Assembly (NCBI GenBank): GCA_944472135.2
Contig: OX235262.1
Span: 65,038,887-65,102,886 of the forward strand
Length of the DNA: 64,000 bases
DNA from: Trichobilharzia regenti
Lineage: Eukaryota; Platyhelminthes; Trematoda; Strigeidida; Schistosomatidae
Direction: 5' to 3'
Part shown: piece by piece, positions 60,120 to 64,000 of the stretch
Layout of the letters: each line of letters opens with the position of its first letter
How positions within the stretch are numbered: the first letter of the stretch is position 1
The notes under the pieces: model-generated
The model's database searches: none
What the model was told of the DNA's origin: nothing
Seen by the model: the letters and a program-made list of their open reading frames with translations, nothing else
Program-made: the position numbers and the translations under genes

Positions 60120-60860
60120 TCATTCGTGTAGCTACAATCAGAGTTGAGTTCCTAGTAGGCTATAGGGTTTCAACAGCACGTCACCATTTCACTCTGTCCT
60201 CTGCAGTCTTTTTAGCTGACTCTGCGGTTGCCCATAAAATTCTTGTTCCTCACACTATTCTCTTCTTGTCGAGGTCGCCCATTAAGGTTCCACTCAAGAG
60301 TGTCAGTCAGCAGTCTTCTCAGCGTATGTCGAATCCATTCCCATTTTCTTCTACATATTTTTTAGGCGATGCGTTCTTGGTTGGTTCGTTGCTAGAGTTC
60401 ATTGTTACTAATCTTTTCTAGTCGCTCATCTGATCCTCAATATCGGGCGAAAGCATGTATTGATAAAAGTCTTCAGCCTGTTGGAAATACCTTTCGTGAT
60501 GCACTAAGTCCCTAAACTACATATAAACCCCAAATTAACAGTAGTGTTTAGATTCGGGATCTTGTTCGTTTATTTTGAGAGGAGCAGATTTATACGTTGA
60601 TTTTCAATTAATGAATGTCTATCCTGCTTTTCCGATCATTTCCAGTGTTGATATCTTCATCTATGCTCCCCTCCTGTAGGTGGAACGATGCTGCTTAAGT
60701 AGGTGAAAGCGGTGACCTCCTTCATACTTCTTCTCATTTCGTTTATAATCTAAGCAGCCTTCCTAGCTTCAGACATCATGGGGACATTCCATTCCCCATG
60801 CTCGTTCTGGATTTCATTAGAAAAAAGACACACGGCTAACTGGCTAGCTTCTTGAAGGCT
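60120..60860 (-). mobile_element. RTE-2 fragment, eroded
   Basis: The complement follows the 8.66-9.3 kb copy in order: the TGTTGAAACCCTATAGCC tail, the GACTGCTGACTGACAC region, GTCTTCAGCCTGTTGGAAAT complement and CACCTACTTAAGCAGC. Many stops. Confidence 0.6.
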
Positions 60861-60954
60861 TTCACTAGTCGTCATCACCCGCCCTACCCGATTCCAATAA
60901 AGGATAAGTTTTTAAAAAATGTATTTTTCTCTGTGTTTAGAAGTTTCTGCAGAT

Positions 60955-61335
60955 ATTGGGTTGACTTTCCCTGAGATGGGGTCGCTAGCCCCACATCCAA
61001 CCTTCGCTTTTTTCCCAAGCTTAAGATTGGCTGGTAAAACAGGTGAGGTTGAAAGGTGTATTACTTATTGGTACTAATACTAACGAGTTAGAAAGACATA
61101 GTTTTAGTTACCTAAGTGGGACTATAAATCTCATTGAATAACTAGTGTCCAATCAAAGTATCCAATACAGTTCTACAGGAGGTCAGTCGAGAGTTCGACT
61201 AGCTCAATGGTGACGTCTCTGACTGCAACACTAGGAGATGAATTCCTTCAAGGTTGCAGATACGCTTTACTGAAGATTGCTAACTAGCACGAAACCTAGG
61301 TCCAAAGCTTCCTTCCGATTGTCTCCAACCATCTA
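60955..61335. repeat. SINE-C scrap (-) followed by SINE-D copy (+)
   Basis: 60965-61080 (minus) is SINE-C body. 61130-61335 (plus) is SINE-D with box A TAGCTCAATGGTGACG, the line TCTCTGACTGCAACACTAGG, and GCACGAAACCTAGGTCC near the end. Its box B is lost. Confidence 0.6.
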
Positions 61336-61339
61336 ATAT

Positions 61340-62235
61340 GTTTAGAATCAAAATTAATTTAGAAAGAAAGTCTATTCTGCTTATGTGAGGTAATTTGTTC
61401 AAAATGTGACCACTAGGCGAGATTAAGTAGCCACATTGTATGATATAATGCTGCAGTACAGCGGTGGAAAGTTAGGACTGGTTTTAGTAAATCTCTAGGT
61501 GATAATTGCTTTCAGACGTTTTGATTACTTCTGGAATACCTGGAAATTAAATCAAAAATGTTTAATTTTGCATTGCTCTTCGTGTATTCCTTAACAAGTT
61601 GTACTGTCTGTCGCCCCTTATATATATTATAATGTTATCCAACTGATTTCGTTTAATAAACCACTTTTACTGATAACATTAAATCAGTAAGAAAATAAAT
61701 CGTTTCATTCGTGTCTCAACAAAAAAAAATTCCTTAGGCATTTCATATTCATAATAGATGAAGTGAATAAAAATTAATCTAAAAAGAAAATTAAATTTAG
61801 TAGCTTAATGTAACCCCGTATACACATAAATTTGCGTATACATCATGTGAATCAGCCAGCACATAACGTATCTGGATCGATAATTGTGGTGATTATTAGT
61901 CATTTAAATATCATGTGATCAAGAATTTAGAAATATATATTATCCTTTCATTAAGACAAGAAAGTACTATAAAGAAGCATTTCTTTGTTTCTTGTGTGTG
62001 CGTGTGTGTGTGCTATTGATAGTGTTTTTTAAATGAAAACTACATACCACAAAATGGATTCATTTCGATAAAAGGCGGTTTTTTTCTCTTATGATGATCA
62101 ACACAAACTTTATTGCAGTTCACAAATTTCAACGAAAAATTTTTAATCTACAAAACACAAACACCGAAAACATATTTCACACATCTGGTTCACTTGATAG
62201 ATTTCGTTTTATAACAGGCAGAAGACAAGAGACTT
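61340..62235. other. Unassigned AT-rich sequence with a GT run
   Basis: It holds a (TG)n run at about 61995-62012. No gene is seen. Confidence 0.3.
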
Positions 62236-62239
62236 GGCA

Positions 62240-62460
62240 ACGGAATGTCATCTATATTAGCGAAATAATATACACCTCATCACCAAATTGTCATTTGTAC
62301 ATATCTTCCATGTTGCGCTACTTCTGACCTTCAAATCGTGTTTTTTTTTGTATTCCTTTCACGCATGCCATGTTTTTTCACAACACTACTTCATTTCCTT
62401 TCTTTGACATCAAGTCTATCACTCTGCTATTTAATATTTTTATGCCGATGAACGTCTCTT
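62240..62460 (+). repeat. Uncharacterised repeat shared with 26435-26700
   Basis: It matches the complement of 26435-26700 in order (CCAAATTGTCATTTGTACAT, CTTCCATGTTGCGCTAC, CCGATGAACGTCTC). Both copies lie close to SINEs. Family unknown. Confidence 0.5.
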
Positions 62461-62504
62461 GATATACTACTGATAAATCTTATCAGTAGCATAAGCCATA
62501 TATG

Positions 62505-62732
62505 CGTCGGTGGTATAGCGGTTAGGACGCTCGCCGACCATGCACATGGTCCGGGGTTCGATCCCCGGCCACCGATACACTCATTTACCTCGCTAAGCCA
62601 GTAATAAAAAGATGGTAAAGAGGAAAGGTTGGGCATGAGGCTAGCAACCCCATCCTGTAAAATAAACACTACCACAGTAAATTCGGGCCATTAGCTTGAA
62701 GCCCTATGTTCCACTGGGGAAGAAGGAATGGC
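62505..62732 (+). repeat. SINE-C copy, best preserved
   Basis: A tRNA-like head at 62513-62576 pairs TCGGTGG with CCACCGA at its ends and has box A GGTATAGCGGTTAGGACGC and box B GGGGTTCGATCCCC. The anticodon arm does not fold as a proper tRNA, so this is a SINE head, not a tRNA gene. The body is AAAGAGGAAAGGTTGGGCAT and CTAGCAACCCCATCCTG, ending GTTCCACTGGGGAAG. Confidence 0.8.
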
Positions 62733-62736
62733 CGGA

Positions 62737-63191
62737 TTTACAGTATAAAATGGTATCATTGTATTTCACAGATTCTCATCATCAGCTGGAAACTACCTTA
62801 ATTTTCATTGGCTATTAACAAAATGACAATAACATACTTCAATATTTGAATGGTAGTAGTGATGAAGACACAATGAAATCAACGCATCCGGAATATAAGC
62901 ATTACTTTTTTTAGTTTAACCTACCATCAATTTATATGCTTCCAAAATTGAAAAGAAAGGGTGGGGTAAAGAGAAGATGGAAAACAGAAAAATATGCTAG
63001 TGGTAACTTAAACTAAAACTTGTAATGCTTATATTCCGGATGCGTTGATTTCATTGTGTCTTCATTCACTACTACCATTCAAATATTGAAGTATGTTATT
63101 GTCATTTTGTTAACAGCCAATGAAAATTAAGGTAGTTTCCAGCTGATGATGAGAGCCTGTGAGATACAATGACATCTTTTTATACTGCAAA
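62737..63191. mobile_element. Foldback/MITE-like element with ~190-bp terminal inverted repeats
   Basis: Bases 62737-62925 and 63002-63191 are inverted copies with a few mismatches (outer ends TTTACAGTATAAAA and its partner TTTGCAGTATAAAA) around a 76-base loop. There is no coding sequence. It directly follows the SINE-C copy. No target duplication is obvious. Confidence 0.85.
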
Positions 63192-63419
63192 CCTAGTCTT
63201 TCTTTTTTTTTTTAACGAAAAAGTATTTATTTCCAATTCAAGCTACACAGATTATACAAGTCTTTTAGTTTAAAATGTTATGACATCTACTATTTCGGAA
63301 TCGATACTTATGTATATTATTTGCGAGGATTCTACTGATTTCAGTGTAGACGTCGCTCACTATAAGTCATCTACCTGAGAGAATAAAACAAAAAGGAACA
63401 CTTTCAAATGTTTGTTAGT

Positions 63420-63780
63420 AGGAATTTGATTGATTTCAAGGTCGGCCATGGACTGACTTCAGTTAGAGAACCATTAGAAATCAAGGATTATTAAACAGCT
63501 GTTTCATCCTTGAAGTTCTAGTTGGAAGTCGTGACTAGTGGGGCTCATCAAGTTGAATGTGAGGACACTGATTGGCGACCACGCTACTTATCGTAAGCTG
63601 GTGGTAGTTAGGATTGGTGGGCCATTGGATTCAGTCCAAATGGCTCAGTGATTTATCAGTTGGCCCTGTAACCTGAATGTCCTTGGTTCTGTCCCTTGTG
63701 GTTGAAGTGTGCAATACACTCTGGTTTTCAATGGTTCTCCAAGTGAATTCAGTTCCTGGTCAATTTTGAAAACGAGATAT
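63420..63780. repeat. SINE-B head-to-head pair, decayed
   Basis: 63420-63530 is an antisense 3' end with hammerhead remnant (CAGCTGTTTCATCCTTGA). From 63531 a sense copy starts GTGACTAGTGGGGCTC, has tRNA-like GGCTCAGTGATTTATCAG near 63640, and keeps the tail GGTTCTCCAAGTGAATTCAG. Confidence 0.6.
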
Positions 63781-64000
63781 TTCCATTGGAACTAAAATAT
63801 TCTCTATTACGTTAAGTCGATATCAGAAGAGAACGAGGGACCACTGGACAGCTTTTTCATCCTAGTCCGAGAACCTTCCAGAGTGAACAAACTGACCAAA
63901 ATTAATATTAATGGATTGCATCCAACTGACGTATTAGATTTGTAACCTGATGATTTGTGTGCCACTCAATGTGGGGTCGTGTGTGTAAATGAATTACTGC

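Noticed and set aside
62513..62576. Possible functional tRNA gene
   Set aside because: The acceptor ends pair and boxes A and B are good, but the anticodon arm does not fold correctly. The unit is the head of a repeated SINE-C with copies at 13.4, 19.6 and 31.0 kb.
1..64000. CRISPR arrays, bacterial operons or prophage
   Set aside because: There are no regularly spaced direct repeats and no bacterial gene layout. Spliced genes and flatworm retroelements show a eukaryotic nuclear sequence.

Overview
The window looks like nuclear DNA of a blood fluke (Schistosoma or a close relative). It is AT-rich. Its protein-coding genes are split into small exons by long introns full of repeats. The repeats are the typical trematode set: RTE-like and CR1-like non-LTR retrotransposons, Penelope-like elements with a GIY-YIG endonuclease, solo LTRs, and tRNA-derived SINEs that carry schistosome-type hammerhead ribozymes. 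I cannot fix the species from sequence alone.

Five host genes can be supported. (1) NPRL3, the GATOR1 subunit, lies on the minus strand. Seven exons can be joined in frame from 33542 down to 394, and the C-terminal part runs off the left edge. (2) An intronless 430-residue seven-transmembrane receptor (6765-8057, plus strand) sits inside the last visible NPRL3 intron, on the opposite strand. (3) PSENEN/PEN-2, the gamma-secretase subunit, is at 39456-39840 (minus), with two micro-introns of 28 and 36 nt. (4) POP7/RPP20, the RNase P/MRP subunit, is at 38441-39456 (minus). Its ATG shares one base with the PEN-2 stop codon, so the two look like a two-gene cistron. (5) CHMP3/VPS24 of ESCRT-III is at 46913-51482 (plus), in two exons around a 3.9 kb intron.

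Layout: 0-33.5 kb is NPRL3, its introns holding Penelope fragments, two solo LTRs, several SINE families, RTE copies and the nested receptor. 34.6-38 kb is intergenic repeats, including a Penelope fragment with an internal inversion. 38.4-39.9 kb is the compact PEN-2/POP7 pair. 40.5-41.1 kb is an inverted SINE dimer with target-site duplication and an intact-looking hammerhead. 41.1-43.1 kb shows nothing I recognise. 43.15-46.84 kb is a decayed CR1-like element between 240-bp inverted repeats, the right one lying just before CHMP3. 46.9-51.5 kb is CHMP3. 52.3-56.1 kb is a nearly intact RTE-like element with a 12-bp target-site duplication, nested in the tail of an older element. 56.1-64 kb is repeats only, including a 455-bp element with 190-bp terminal inverted repeats.

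The host genes are housekeeping genes (nutrient sensing, membrane scission, RNA processing, intramembrane proteolysis) plus one receptor; apart from PEN-2/POP7 I see no functional cluster. The most unusual signals are the one-base overlap of PEN-2 and POP7, the hammerhead-bearing SINE families and the recurrent inverted-dimer insertions. Family labels SINE-A to SINE-D and RTE-1/RTE-2 are mine, for use within this window.
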